A DNA stretch of 64,000 bases from Eunapius fragilis (Eukaryota > Porifera > Demospongiae > Spongillida > Spongillidae). Location of the stretch: contig OY811973.1 in the NCBI GenBank assembly GCA_963681505.1, positions 2,984,136 through 3,048,135 of the forward strand. Direction: 5' to 3'. A program made the position numbers and the translations under genes. The notes beneath the pieces were generated by a model that was not told the origin of the DNA, did no database searches, and was given only the letters and a program-made list of their open reading frames with translations. Of this stretch, positions 1 to 11,984 are shown in pieces; the stretch's first letter is position 1, and each line of letters opens with the position of its first letter.

Positions 1-42
<42 letters not shown>
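1..42. repeat. (CT)n microsatellite
   Basis: Pure CT dinucleotide run at the window edge. The same run, preceded by about 30 C, lies at 21,265-21,303 between units A and B. Confidence 0.95.
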
Positions 43-45
<3 letters not shown>

Positions 46-439
46 CTCTTCTCCCCACCATGATTAATAAATGATCAGCATTCAGTCCAGGCAGTAGTTT
101 GTAACAGTGAATAAGAAAGAAGAAGGTTGCGAGTATAGTGGCTTTCGACAGCTGCGCTACAAGACCTCTTACAAATTAATTCCATGGAAAAGGCAGGTCC
201 CTTCTGAAGAATATCATTTGCCAGTCATTGTAACTGTAGCCGTGTAACCAGTCTCAAAGGCATGCCGCTTACAACTTATATCCAGCTCGCACCAGTCTGT
301 GGTTGAAACGTTATTCTGCCTCTGCATACCCCCCATTTTCAGCTATTAAACTATAGGGCATTGCGTAAAGATACTTCAATGGATTCCACTGGCAGCTCAT
401 ATATATATTGTAGCATCCAATAGCTCCGCAATACCAACT

Positions 440-765
440 AAGCACAATCTCTGTGCTAGGAACACAGTTCATAGTGCTTAGAATCACAGCCTAGTATATA
501 CTAGCTACTCTGAAGGAACACTAGCTGCTTATAATTAGTGCTAGTTACCCCGAAGGGTTGCTGCCTAGTAATAGCTACTCAGAAGGAACACTGCTCATAA
601 TTATTGCCACATGCAGTCGCCGAAGGAATACTGCTATAATTAGTGCCATGCAGTTACCCCGAAGGATTACGGCTTAGTGCTAGGTATCCCGAATAATCAT
701 TGCTTAGTAATAGCACCTCCGAATGAACACTGCCACCTACCCCGAAGGATTACTGCATGCTTTAG
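440..765 (+). repeat. Degenerate tandem repeat, about 30-bp period
   Basis: Irregular repeats built around tagctaccccgaaggattac-like words (cores ccgaagga and cagaagga). The copy in unit B is 21,740-22,030 and its last unit is visible after the gap at 31,034-31,060. No coding potential is seen. The rest of 43-1,900 holds no recognisable gene. Confidence 0.7.
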
Positions 766-1921
766 TTGGATGTAAATTCTGAATGGCTGCATGCAAACAA
801 CGGTCTCAATACATTATCATATAAGATTCAGTGTCAAGTGAATCAATAGAATATGCAAGTTAGAATAATATAATAAATCAGTCACTTGTCTTCTTGAATC
901 AAGCATTTTGTCCAAAGTGGGTGTGCACATATACTCATTTCGATATGGTTGACAGGTGGTAAGCCAGCAGTCATTGACATTTCTATCTTTTCTCCTCTTA
1001 AATCAAGCATTTTGTCCAAAGTGGGTGTGGTGTATGGTGCTGCTGCTAAGCAGACAGAGAAGAGAAAACAACATGTAATGATCCTGTCTGCTCAGAACTG
1101 GGCTGGAAGTGTGTCCCCTTAGTGGTGGCATGGGGAAGAACAGTACAGGCCAGTTCTTCTCCAAACTAGCTATATGAAGTCAGGCTAACATGCTCAATTC
1201 AATTTACTATATATAGACTCGGCCTACTCTTAGTTCGAAAAAAATGCTTATGCTTTCCAGGCCATTTTTCACTACATTAGCAACAACAATGGACCTGCTT
1301 AAGGGATACTGTAGGGTTTTTATTTGCATATGTATTTTACACCTACAATATACAAAAGATTGTGCAAGTGGGGTCAGCATGCAGAAGCATTACCAACGGG
1401 TCGTAAGAATTCTTTGGTACAATAAAAAATATTTTGTATAATATATTAATATATGTATGCACATTGTATATTCCTTTATGATTAATGCTATGTAATATTG
1501 AGAGAAATGTCATAAGATAAATTATAGCAGCAGCAAGAGGAGAAGCTTCAGATGACCAAGCTTAAGAAAGCTCAAGGTAATTGATATAGTGATCCAGAAG
1601 GTCAAAAACCCCTCCATTGATTCTTTGATGATGCTGAAAAACTATTAGCGGTATTAGCATGAAACGGCACACACACATGTACTGTGGCGGGGTTTCTGGA
1701 TAGCATGCAACAGTCCGGTCCAATTCCTCTTCCCAAATGCTCTCAGCCTGCGGAGGTTTACCCTTCTTGGACATTTTTTCTTTTGGTTTAAAGAAGAGAG
1801 TTCGACCTAGCTCCTAAAGAGTAAAAGAGCTGTATTCAGAGATACTCCGCTTACAATGAGAAGAAGAAGCCATGGAACAACCTAAGTTTTATATACTATC
1901 AGTAAAACAACTTCACTATCA

Positions 1922-1958
1922 GTTGACCACACACACGCACACACGCACGCACACACAT

Positions 1959-1989
<31 letters not shown>

Positions 1990-2159
1990 AACACACACAC
2001 ACACACAAACACACACACAAAACCAGATTCTAATGATGTTGAATTGTAATACAATTGGTCGGAATTTGATAGTGCATTTACAAGTTGCACAAACTTAGAC
2101 ATTTCTAAGAAACGGTGTAGTCGCATTTACTGCATCACATATAATGTCAAGCATGCTTT

Positions 2160-2206
<47 letters not shown>

Positions 2207-2210
2207 ATGT
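1922..2210. repeat. (CA)n and (GT)n microsatellites
   Basis: An interrupted CA run at 1,925-2,023 and a GT run at 2,163-2,207 face each other across 140 bases. The counterparts in unit C are 32,101-32,187 and 32,317-32,380. They produce spurious Cys-Val and Thr-His reading frames. A G run follows at 2,487-2,512. Confidence 0.9.
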
Positions 2211-2659
2211 ATGTTGTGAAGGTAGAGAGGGATATGATGCTATATATACACTTGCTATCAATTGGCATACGTGCATAACCCTCTCATCTAGTCATCTAGT
2301 ACAAATTAGCAACAATAGCATACCAGGTATTAAGCATAAACCAATTACAATGGCTTTGTCAATGGTTAACTCAACACAGGTACAACATTCTGTACATACA
2401 CACATTCTAACATGCCCTCAACCCATATGAATGACACTGGGATGGAAAGTAGGCAGAGAGCAGAACAGGGAAACGGACAGTCACAGGGGGGGGGGGGGGG
2501 GGGGGGGGGGGGAGGGGTCAGTATCAGTTTAAGATGTGCAAACAAAGAAGATACAGCGGTCCAGTGGGAGGTGCCTGGATCAGCTCTCACATAGGTTTTA
2601 CATTGTGGATGGGTGTGATTTTGAGGAGAAACTGCAAATTCTAAATTGATAACAAAGAT

Positions 2660-3012
2660 GCAGCTGGAATGGAATGGGAAGAGTGCAGAGTTGGTCTGTC
2701 AGCTGGAATGGAATGGGAAAAGTGTAGAGTTGGTCTGACAGTTGGAATGGAATGGGAAGAGTGCAGAGTTGGTCTGTCAGCTGGAATGGAATGGGAAGAG
2801 TGCAGAGTTGGTCTGTCAGCTGGAATGGAATGGGAAGAGTGCAGAGTTGTTCTGTCAGCTGGAATGGAATGGGAAGAGTGCAGAGTTGGTCTGTCTGCTG
2901 AATGGAATGGGAAGAGTGCAGAGTTGGTCTGTCAGCTGGAATGGAATGGGAAGAGTGCAGAGTTGGTCTGTCAGCTGGAGTGGAATGGGAAGAGTGCAGA
3001 GTTGGTCTGTCA
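2660..3012 (+). repeat. Minisatellite, about 39-bp unit, 9 copies
   Basis: Near-perfect repeats with the core gtgcagagttggtctgtcag. Both strands are open through it, but this reflects unit length and not a gene. Unit C lacks the array and has an inverted segment in its place. Confidence 0.9.
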
Positions 3013-3164
3013 GGTGACACAGCTGCATCATGCAATGTGCTGACATACAGTGACTACTGCAAATTGGGGAAGCCGGAAATGAAAAACAGCAAGACAGTAT
3101 TGACCATGAATGATGAGTCCAGCAGGAAGTCTTGTTGTTTCTGTCAGCTGGGGGTGAGAGACAA

Positions 3165-3660
3165 GCTTGGTAGGGTTCGCCAACTACGTTTTGAGGTACT
3201 CAGGACCCATCATTGTTCCTGTTATCTTTGGACACTGGTGTGATGTTGGAGTTGATCAAATATATGGCATAGAAGCCATCTGTGCATTGGGAGTTAGGCA
3301 AAGAGGACAGCCTTCTAGAGGCGATTCGAAATGTCTTCAGTGGTGTGGGATGTCTACCATGACATAGAATTACAACCAGTGCCAGAACCATCCAAGGAAG
3401 ATCCCAATGTATGAGACCAGCTGGGGAAGCAATATTATAGGTCACGTATTAAGATGATCACACAAGTCGATACTCCAACTGAGTGGATTAGTGACATCAT
3501 AGCAGTTTGGACAAACAACAAGTGAGAATTTGTCAAAACCAACATGGCCTTAATAAAGAAATTCGGAAAAACCGCTTTTCCTGCCAAATCTTATTGGTGC
3601 CAAGTTGTTCAGTCTGTTTGATGCAAAGGAAGGTTCCTTTTCTTAGTATCTGTAAGGAGC
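3165..3660 (+). pseudogene. Ty3/Gypsy retrotransposon pol remnant
   Basis: Translation in shifting frames gives the end of a protease-to-RT linker and the start of a reverse transcriptase. There is a GVGCLPG-like motif (clearer in the unit C copy), then TPTEW-type and LDQHGLNKEIR-like stretches that match the known PTxW and D(P)xxLN signature at the start of Gypsy RT, then a LFDAKEG-like block. Stops and frameshifts throughout show it is dead, and the catalytic core is absent. Copy in unit C: 33,015-33,530. No LTRs are seen. The family is assigned from these motifs only. Confidence 0.55.
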
Positions 3661-5071
3661 CCCCTTACATATAATTTCACTTAGAGAGGATATGCAAAAT
3701 GAAGGATCAACACCACATAGCCTACTACACCATGCACCTGACAAAACAAAAAAAAAAAGAGACAACAGGAATTTTATGGGATACTGCCCATTAAAGATTA
3801 CTGGACAATATTACCCAGTAAAGATTCCCAACATAAACAGACCCTGGATATGCCACCGTAGAGATGTCACATGGTGGTGGGTGAATACAGGGCATTGTAA
3901 AGGGCCTAGTATGACCCTTTATATTAATAATGACTGTCGCATGGTAAAAAGCACTTTAACCCACCTAGTAGCCCATTTAAAAATCGCCTTCATTGAGGCT
4001 GGACTTATATGCCCTATTCAGGCATGTACCATGGTAATGGAAACATGGGGGCTGTACATGTTATTTTGAGCTGTTGTTCACACATGCAGAGCTTTTGGTG
4101 CACCATTTTCTTACGTCGAGGAACTTTTTTTCTTGATATGTAAAACAAATCATTATGTGAGACACCTGTTGTACACAAGACAACAATATATACATTTGTG
4201 TTATTCCTTTGACTGTTTCGTGCATCACAAGGAAGAACTGGTGGCAACAGGCCGTGGACATCAGCTCATATCGTTGACATAGTATGAAGGAGGAAAGACC
4301 TGAAAATTTGCACCTCTAAAATGACTTGTGCACTTCCCTGCACACTCCCTTCCTGCATATAGTGACACCCAATACCATAGGGTCACTATCACACTGAGAT
4401 TCCTATTGAATATCGAATATATAATCTAGAAGGTTACTGACTCCCATCCATACAAGAAGGAGGACCTTACAAAAAAAACAGCGCTCTTGTATCTTGAGGA
4501 AAACCGTGCCAGCATTTATTTGAAAAGCCTTTTGGATACATAAAAAAATAATAATAAAAAAAGACGAACAAAGCCAAACAAAAAAATTGCTCAGGGCAAT
4601 CACTTGTAATATGTTTCTCCCCTTTATTCTTAGTGCCAAGGGCTGGGCATGTTTGCATACACACAAGATACATACACAAAGTGATATTCCATTCACATCA
4701 ACCCATCATGTTGATGTGTCTCATGAAGTATTTTAACTTTTCTTTGCCTAGGCATGACGGTGGCTATCCCTTTTGGAAAGTAGTACAAGGCATTTTGGCT
4801 GCCTTTCATTGTCAAAGCCTGTGCAATCTCCATCATTGGAGAACAATCTTTTTGGTGCAAAGCAGTGGTGCATAACTCTCTGCCAAGGTGAGTATGCACA
4901 CTTGCAAACTTCCAGATATTTAAATTATTTGCAAGGGCTCGTAACCCAATCCCAAGGAAATAGTATAGGTGTTGTGTATCTTTAGGTCCAGTGATAACGT
5001 TGTGTATGTGCGTAGGCATGAGATAAGATTTTTCAGTCTTGATGAGGGAAATTTTCTCTGGGAGTGCCACT

Positions 5072-5238
5072 GAAGGTATTTAATAGCTTGCCTGCTACCC
5101 AAATCAATAAGCTTCACGTGGAAATGCCAACGTTTTCATCCTGTGCAAGAAAGTGCACTGCCACAACAATTATAATGGACTATTGCTTGGTGGAACTCTT
5201 TTAGTTACATTAAACGCATACCATACATGTACTCACCA
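5072..5238 (-). pseudogene. PASK kinase-exon fragment, unit A
   Basis: Matches PASK at 49,985-50,180: the 5' part of the exon holding the DFG motif, its acceptor and about 90 bases of upstream intron. About 24 bases are deleted from the coding part (the stretch that reads AAYMEA in the gene), and the 3' half of the exon is absent, so it cannot encode a kinase. Copy in unit C: 35,035-35,228. Confidence 0.8.
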
Positions 5239-6214
5239 CTAACTAGACATATAATTTGACTAGGTCCTCAAACACCCACATTCAATTAACAGTATATTAC
5301 TTGGAAGAAACAGGCTTTGATGTCCGTTTGATTGGCCATGATCTGCACATATGACAAGTACACTGGTATTTGATCTTTCGTGAGTGGCAAAAAAAAAAAG
5401 ACAACCTATATAGCCAACAGAGTACATGCAGCTCTTGTAACCAGCCCATGACCTCGGGGGGGGGGGGGGGGGAATATGGTGACACTGGTGCACAATACGG
5501 ATCAGGTCATTTGATCTCATCATGTGTGCCTTGGGAAGAGATGAAGTTGACACACAAGCTCTAGTTCTTTCACAAATACTTCTCTTCTGACAACACATTG
5601 TGTCCATACAGAGTGTGTATCCCAAGTTAACTACAGCACTATGTTACAGCTTAGTAGCGTAGTAGACATGGGCACTCGATTCACCAATACCAGCACTCTC
5701 AAAATCAAGCATCGCTGACTTGTCCCCAGGCCATGATGCACATGTGGCCACTGCATTACTTCAAAACCCTGAACAATAGACCCTTTTAGGGGCAGAGATG
5801 AAGGAACTGAATATATGCTTAACAAACTGTTCACTCAGCAGACAAGACAAAATAGTTCATAGCTGGTATCATGTATTCATATGCCCCATGAACCAATTGA
5901 TGGCTTCTCCAAAACATTACCAATATTAACTACACGTAATGTCTTATACAAACAGACAATAACTTAACTCATACCATAAAAAATCGCACATGCCTGCTTA
6001 TACAGACATAGTCATCAAATGTTATGCGGTCTAGTAATTGGTAGTCACTGAAAGTACAACCACACCAAATAAAATGGCCACAGTATGACATGTGTGTGGT
6101 TGTGTACATGTTGCATCAGTATCCTGGGATTCATTTTGTCAGGTGCATTACATTTGGCATCAATTAACCTACAGATAGTATTAGTACCACAGATCAACAC
6201 AAGCATCCTAGATG

Positions 6215-6590
6215 TACATGTACACTCATGTACACTAGCACTCATGTACACTAGCACTCATGTACACTAGCACTCATGTACACTAGCACTCATGTACACT
6301 AGCACTCATGCACACTAGCACTCATGTACACTAGCACTCATGCACACTAGCACTCATGCACACTAGCATTCATGCACACTAGCACTCATGTACACAAGCA
6401 CTCAGCACACTGTACACTAGCACTCAGCACACTGTACAGTAGCACTCATGTACACTAGCACTCATGCACATGCACACTAGCACTCATGCACATGCACACT
6501 AGCACTCATGCACATGCACACTAGCACTCATGCACATGCACACTAGCACTCATGCACATGTACATTAGCACTCATGTACATGTACACTAA
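6215..6590 (+). repeat. 17-bp minisatellite
   Basis: About 20 copies of ctagcactcatgtacac with variants, including a 23-bp subfamily carrying an extra catgca. Unit C counterpart: 36,185-36,510. Confidence 0.9.
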
Positions 6591-6734
6591 TGTAATCTTT
6601 GTACGTGAAAGCAATTGTTCCCATGCTGAAGCTTGGGATTTGTGGAAATAAGAGCATGGGAATCAATTGATATTCATCCCCTGAATGTTAAAACATTATG
6701 ATAGTATGCGTATTTCTTTGATTGTGCCTGGCGC

Positions 6735-7080
6735 GCACGCGCTGGCTTATGTACTGGTTCCTAATTGGGTTTTTGGAAATAACGGTCACATCACCGATCT
6801 AATTACTTTTAAAAAAGCAAGTGGGTCAACAGCTCAGATAGCAGCTAGAAAATAGAAAACATGCCAGCAATGACTCAAGTGCTCTGAGCTTGGGTGGGTG
6901 AGTGTGCCTTTGGCAGTAGAAATCTATTATATTGCTGCTGGGGTCCTGAAGCACATGCAGTGCAACCTCTCTTGGCTTGCTTCATACCTTACTATCAGAA
7001 CCCACTGTTCTAAGTTACAGGCCACGTCTGCTCTCTATATGGCAGGCAAAATGTATCAGAGCTAATCCCAGATATAATGG
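6735..7080 (+). pseudogene. LINE C-terminal remnant (restriction-like endonuclease type)
   Basis: Reads VLVPNW, then a HASND...LSLGG/WVSVPLAVE-like stretch, then LYMAGKMYQS, with frameshifts and stops. The same order of motifs is seen at 7,200-7,990 (minus) and 61,745-62,017 (plus). This is the end of a LINE ORF whose C-terminus has a PD-(D/E)XK-like nuclease. Strongly decayed. Confidence 0.5.
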
Positions 7081-7199
7081 TGCAACAATTTGTATGTTTC
7101 TTTTGTAACCTAATTTTTAAAAAATTAATTATAAAAATATTATACATAATTATAGTATAGTATACAAAGAAAAACATCAAGAATACTCATCAAACACCT

Positions 7200-7990
7200 C
7201 CGCAGTAACAGACCAGTTCGGTTCTATAGTCTTCGGCCGGAGAATGGCTCTAGATCTGGCATTCGCTCTTATTAAGCAAATTAGAGAACAGGTCGAAAGA
7301 TGCCCGTTACTTTGGCAGAGGCTTGTGGATTGCAAGCCTAGCTGCGACTTATGCAAGAAAAAAAACGAAGCCTCTTTGCCCCAAGCCCCATAGAAATCAA
7401 CTGCTAGAGGGGTTGAGACCCACCCTAGAGCTGAACACTTTTCATCATCGGCCTGGTGTTTCCTGCTCTCCGTTGCCTCAAGGACTGCACCAACCGTTGC
7501 TAGCTCCCGCTTCAGGTAAATTAGAAGGATTTAGCGGTGAGACAACGGAGATGTCCAGGGCAACGGACCTACCAAGGTTCCAATTCTGCAACAGAATATC
7601 GGCAGGTCGTTACTGCGAATGGTCGGGAAAGAGCCCGGCGCCAGCTTCAACGTGGACAGAAGCATGCGCACGGTGAAGCACTAAAGTGTCTATGAGTGCA
7701 TTATGACGTAATATAACATCACCCCAACATTTGCAAGTTAAAGCGTGGTGTCCAAGAGGGTACAGACTGTGGGCAGGGCAGAAGGCACACTGAGAGCCCT
7801 GGGAGGTATCTAGGCCCAGCCACCACTTGACAGCTACCCTGAATTCAATTGGATCAAGATGTAGACTTTGGGATGTGGAAGGAATAACCGATAACCAGGA
7901 TGTGGCATGAGGGGCTGAAACCGATAGCAGCCTAGCCTTGTTAGCAGGAGAGGATTGATCAAAAAGGTTTTGAAAACAATGGTCATTCAC
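7200..7990 (-). pseudogene. LINE C-terminal remnant with zinc knuckle and endonuclease-like domain
   Basis: Minus-strand frames read a zinc-knuckle-like CAFCPA...LGHHALTCKCWGD, then VEAGAGLFPDHSQ, then (frameshifted) RPTADILLQNWN, VALDISVVSPLN, LGWVSTPLAVDFYGAWG and RANARSRAIL. PD, then a D in a VALDI-type strand, suggests a PD-(D/E)XK fold, as in LINEs with restriction-like endonucleases. At least one frameshift near 7,610 and a poly-T near 7,360 break it. It faces the fragment at 6,735-7,080 in inverted orientation. Confidence 0.6.
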
Positions 7991-9086
7991 TTTTGAAATT
8001 AAAAATACAATAAATAATTAAAAGTACACCTCACAGTTGACCCTTTTTATGGCAAACGTCAGGGCAATTAAACATTCCAAGATCAATAGTAAAAATAGTG
8101 CATTTTGTGTTCTGCTGCATATTGCATTAATTGCTGAATTTAGAAAAACAAAAATAATGAAAGACTTTTCTTATTCTGAATACTATTGCTTAACTTAATT
8201 GGACAAGCTTTCACAATATTCTGCCAGCTCTTATGTTTACAAGAAATAAGCAGTAATGCTACTCAAATACTCAATGCACCGCTTCAACATGCACCATACC
8301 TCCCCAACTCCAGTGGAATATTCAATTCACCACATGCTCATGACCACTTCCACATATAGTACTAGAATTGGGTGGAGATGTAATGGCAGCTGAAATGCCA
8401 TTGTAACAATCAGTGACTAGGATGTCTGCTGGGTCCTTTGGCTCTTGTATGAACCTAATATCAATACTTTAAAATGACGCTTTACAATTTACTCCAACCA
8501 TAAGCCATTGATGTTTCTATTTAACATCTGTCTATACAGTTCAAGTTTATCCTATGAATGCTTACTATCATTGCAGTATTCTGCACAATATAATGCTAAC
8601 CAGGAAAGAACAATGCAGTGTGCATGCTTTTATTCGTTTACTCATACATGCATATGTACCTGGATGTGCTACACGTTTTGAATTGCTAATCCAACTGTCC
8701 ACAATTCAGATATCCAAGATCCTAAGTTGACATATATGGTGTGTGATAGTGGTATGTGAAGTGAAAGAACAGTGAAAGCCTGCAATTTCATGCCAGTGGC
8801 ACTACTGCATCCTTGAGAATGGCCTAGTTGTAATGGCCCTTTATTTGGGAAACTTTTTTTTTTGGTATGTGTAGATGCTTTAGAAGTTGACTTCTGGGTC
8901 AAGCAGGTTAATCAATAATGACTGGTGCGTATGTAGATTTTACTTCAAGGTTAACACTCATGCATTGTTTCATAGGAAATCTCATGGCAGGTACTACCTG
9001 GTTCTTACCATGAAAGTTTGCGGGGTGTGGTGAACTGTGATGGGTAGGTTAGGTCTTGTGTGAGATTTGGTATAGGAATGCATTAA
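7991..9086. other. No recognisable gene
   Basis: AT-rich sequence without convincing reading frames. From 8,388 it is conserved in unit B (22,035-22,687), which reflects the segmental duplication only. Confidence 0.5.
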
Positions 9087-9277
9087 CTAGTACAGGGGAA
9101 AATCTTTTTCCACTGCACATTCATCCATGTATTTCTGAGCATCATCAGCACCATCACAATGAACGGAAAGTAGTGTATCATTGTGACAATCAGCACCAAG
9201 GTAGCCATGGCTCTTCTTAGATACTATGAAGTTCCTTTCCCTTCTCCTGAATTGGTAGCCATCACATTCAGAGGTGT
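9087..9277 (-). CDS. Putative last exon, beta-trefoil-like protein
   Basis: After a TGTAG acceptor, 191 bases (2 + 63 codons) end in a stop. The stretch reads RNFIVSKKSHGYLGADCHND and DGADDAQKYMDE, a pattern like one lobe of a fascin or ricin-B beta-trefoil (hydrophobic strand, HGxYLGAD, then a W/Y strand). It is conserved with an open frame in unit B at 22,688-22,878. The neighbouring candidate exons do not join it in phase, so no full model is offered. Confidence 0.4.
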
Positions 9278-9674
9278 CTACATGTAAAAACAATCTGTGA
9301 TCTCATCAAGAAAAAAGTGATGCTCCGTCACATTGAGAACAAGTCTCTACTTCAGGAAAATCACTTGTACCTGCTAAACCCACAACCAGATGGAATTTTC
9401 AAGATTGCAGCTGTTCATGGCATGGTGCTGCAGTGTGATAAAGACAATAAAAAACTTCCATCAAGCGCTGGCTTCTGATGCAGACATTATTGCACTCCCT
9501 CATACCTCCTACATGTAGCTGCTGGCTTACCTCCCTAATTAATATCCCCACCCCCTTCACAAAATTCACCCCTGCCAGCTGGGAGTTAGGCATGGTGTAC
9601 ATTTACTCCCTCACAGCCCCCCAGGCAGTCCCATGACCAGAGCAACACAAACCCAACCAGCATGTAACACATAC

Positions 9675-9904
9675 CTCTACAGAGGCTTTAACTTTCAAGG
9701 ACCAAGAGCACTTATACTTTTTTGGTAAAACAAAGAATTCTCCATCCCATGTCCATTGTTGGGCTTCATCACTGCTATCATATGACTTTACTGCTAGTAT
9801 GTGACCATCCCATAACAAGGCCTTCTGATTTTTTCCCGGAAATGACTGTATATTTCCAGCACACGGCCATCTGTGCTGTTCAATATTAACATTGGGACCG
9901 CAGC
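9675..9904 (-). CDS. Putative internal exon, beta-trefoil-like protein
   Basis: Between an acceptor (cgtatatcag) and a donor (GAG|GTATGT) lie 230 open bases. They read GPNVNIEQHRWPCAG, then KALLWDGHILAVKS and QQWTWDGEFFVLP, resembling the QxW strands of ricin-B/fascin-type trefoils. Start phase 1 and end phase 0 do not match the exons proposed on either side, so a small exon may be missing or the gene may be dead. The unit B counterpart (about 23,255-23,470) has indels that break the frame. Confidence 0.35.
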
Positions 9905-10046
9905 CTGATATACGAACAACATGACATTGATTGGCAACCATTTAGATGTTAATGAAGTGTCCTATTTAGTATGACATATGTAATTATTAACACCACACTG
10001 TGTACACTATTAACTTAAAACCAAACTGTTTAGTTGAATAGCTTAC

Positions 10047-10208
10047 ACTTGGTTGAAGGCAGCCAAATCTATTTCTGTCTACCCTGCCATTTTTGGCACA
10101 CAAATGGCCTGTGAATCTTGATTTCTTCCACACATTAAAGCATTGTAAATATTCCTGAACACCAGATGGTTTTCCTGCTGGATTTTTAAAATCAGTTGCT
10201 TCTGCCAT
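10047..10208 (-). CDS. Putative first exon (54 codons), same locus
   Basis: ATG followed by 54 open codons (MAEATDFKNPAGKPSG...) and a GTAAGC donor. Its position upstream of the trefoil-like exon at 9,675-9,904 suggests the start of that gene, but it ends in phase 0 whereas the next exon needs phase 1. In unit B the 5' half is removed by the deletion at 23,703, so the unit B locus cannot make this start. Confidence 0.3.
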
Positions 10209-10214
10209 TGCCTT

Positions 10215-11470
10215 TCCATTGTCCCAGGCTTTTTACAATGTCTATGGACTGTGGGAGTATACCTCATGGTTGGAAGCAGGCAATTGTTTGTCCCATTTTC
10301 AAAAAAGGTTCCTGTAAATTACCTAGCAATTATCGTCCGGTTTCTCTTACCAGTGTTTGTTGCAAAGTAATGGAGTCTATTGTGTATGAATCAATGGTTT
10401 TCTTTCTTCGTTCTAATAACTTTATCTCCAAAGATCAGTTTGGCTTTCTTGCCAGGCGTTCTACTTGTACCCAATTGCTAATCACACTTAATGAATGGAC
10501 TCTCCATACTGATATTCGTTCTAAAATTGATTCTGTGTATATAGACTTTGCTAAAGCCTTGATTCTATCTATCATAGAAAGCTGCTACATAAGGTAGAGT
10601 GCTATGGGTTTACTCCCCTCTTGGTGAGGTGGCTATCTTCATTTCTTATGAATCGTTTTCTGCAAGTCTATATTGGTCAGTCTTTATCTTTGATACCAAA
10701 CTCTATGCTACTCACTCTTCTGATTCATCCTCACCTTTTTCTCTGTCTTTGTCGAATTTTTGCATGTGGTCCGAAACGTGGCAGCTTAATATTGCTTTTT
10801 AGAAGTGCAGTGTAATATCCTTTGGACATAACTCTGCAAGCAATTCTTACTCCCTGGGTGGTGTGCTGCTAAATACGGTTTCTGATACTTGTGACTTAGG
10901 TGTTCATATTATATCTGATTTATAAACCCAGCTTACATTGTGCATCTATTGCTGCAAAGGCTTTCCAAATTAAGGTGTTCCCTTCTACTTAAAGGTCTTC
11001 AAACGCTAAATATCTCAACGCTTTGTTAAGTATTCATTTCATATGTGAGACCAATTCTCGAATACAATACTCCAGTGTGGAATCCGTGGCTCATACAAGA
11101 CATTAAATGTGTTGAAAGAGTTCAACGCTTTTTCACCAGAGCTATTTTTATACGAGTAAAACTGCCTATTATTCAACCTTGTAGATCTTGATGCATCAGC
11201 TTTCTTTCGTATCAATTTGTCACCATACAGTACAAGAGGGAACTCAATCAAGCTTAGTCCATTGTCATTACCTCACCATAATTTTTTTCTCAATCAGTTA
11301 TACACATTTGGAATTCATTAGCAGACTCTGTGGTCACAGCATCCTCCGAAAAAATATTTAGGTCTAAACTCAGCAATTTAGACTTGTCTCCATTTTGTAA
11401 ATGTTACCCATTTTAGTATTAATGCACATTCATTTATGCCATTACTTGCCAATGTGTAACAAGTAAATAA
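10215..11470 (+). pseudogene. 5'-truncated LINE (non-LTR retrotransposon)
   Basis: A reverse transcriptase begins in mid-domain: PSNYRPVSLTSVCCKVMES and QFGFLARRSTCTQLL are RT blocks typical of CR1/L2/Jockey-like LINEs, followed by YIDFAKA. The frame then shifts near 10,555. Between about 10,690 and 10,700 the catalytic (F/Y)xDD block is deleted, and the text resumes with DTKLYATH, WSETWQLNIAF and, further on, RPILEYNTPVWNP and a final WNSLADSVV block. It ends near AATAAA at 11,466. Dead and 5' truncated. It is absent from unit B. Confidence 0.8.
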
Positions 11471-11756
11471 AAACCTTCTCTAACGAGAAAGTTGGTGGGC
11501 ATATAGGATTGACAATGTTGGTGTAAAAAGCACGGAAACAAGTGTGACAGAAATGTTACTGGAAAATTGAAATAGGCCTATATTTAGCCCAGTCACATTT
11601 AGGCAGCGCACGCCTGAGAAAATGGGCTAAATATAGGCCTATTTCAATTTTCCAGTAACATTTCTGTCACACTTGTTTCCGTGCTTTTTACACCAACATT
11701 GTCAATCCTATATGCCCACCAACTTTCTCGTTAGAGAAGGTTTTTATTTACTTGTT
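11458..11756. repeat. Perfect 134-bp inverted repeat with 31-bp spacer
   Basis: The left arm 11,458-11,591 is the exact reverse complement of the right arm 11,623-11,756 by direct reading; the spacer is 11,592-11,622. The left arm starts at the 3' end of the LINE (aacaagtaaataaaaacc), so the right arm looks like a second, inverted copy of a LINE tail. Each arm holds AATAAA pointing outward-in: 11,466-11,471 on plus and 11,743-11,748 on minus. Confidence 0.9.
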
Positions 11757-11984
11757 TCATAAGTTTTTTTTTCTCCGTGTCAACGAAGCTTCATAACTGT
11801 AATGTGATGAGGAACGATGTGCAATGGACAAAATGTCTATACCTTACGAACGCTTTGTGCATTGCCCCGACCACAAGTTACTATATAACTTTAATAAATA
11901 CGTATGTAAAATTAATGTTACAATAACAATAAAATTAATAGAGATAAGTGTAGTTGTTTTTGATAAAATAAATAGTTTTGCCGC

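Noticed and set aside
1562..1774. 70-codon minus frame MSKKGKPPQAES..., related to 31,762-32,268
   Set aside because: The unit C counterpart differs by frameshifts and no splice model or domain could be found.
2598..3043. Frames of 124-145 codons on both strands
   Set aside because: Translation of the 39-bp minisatellite; absent from unit C.
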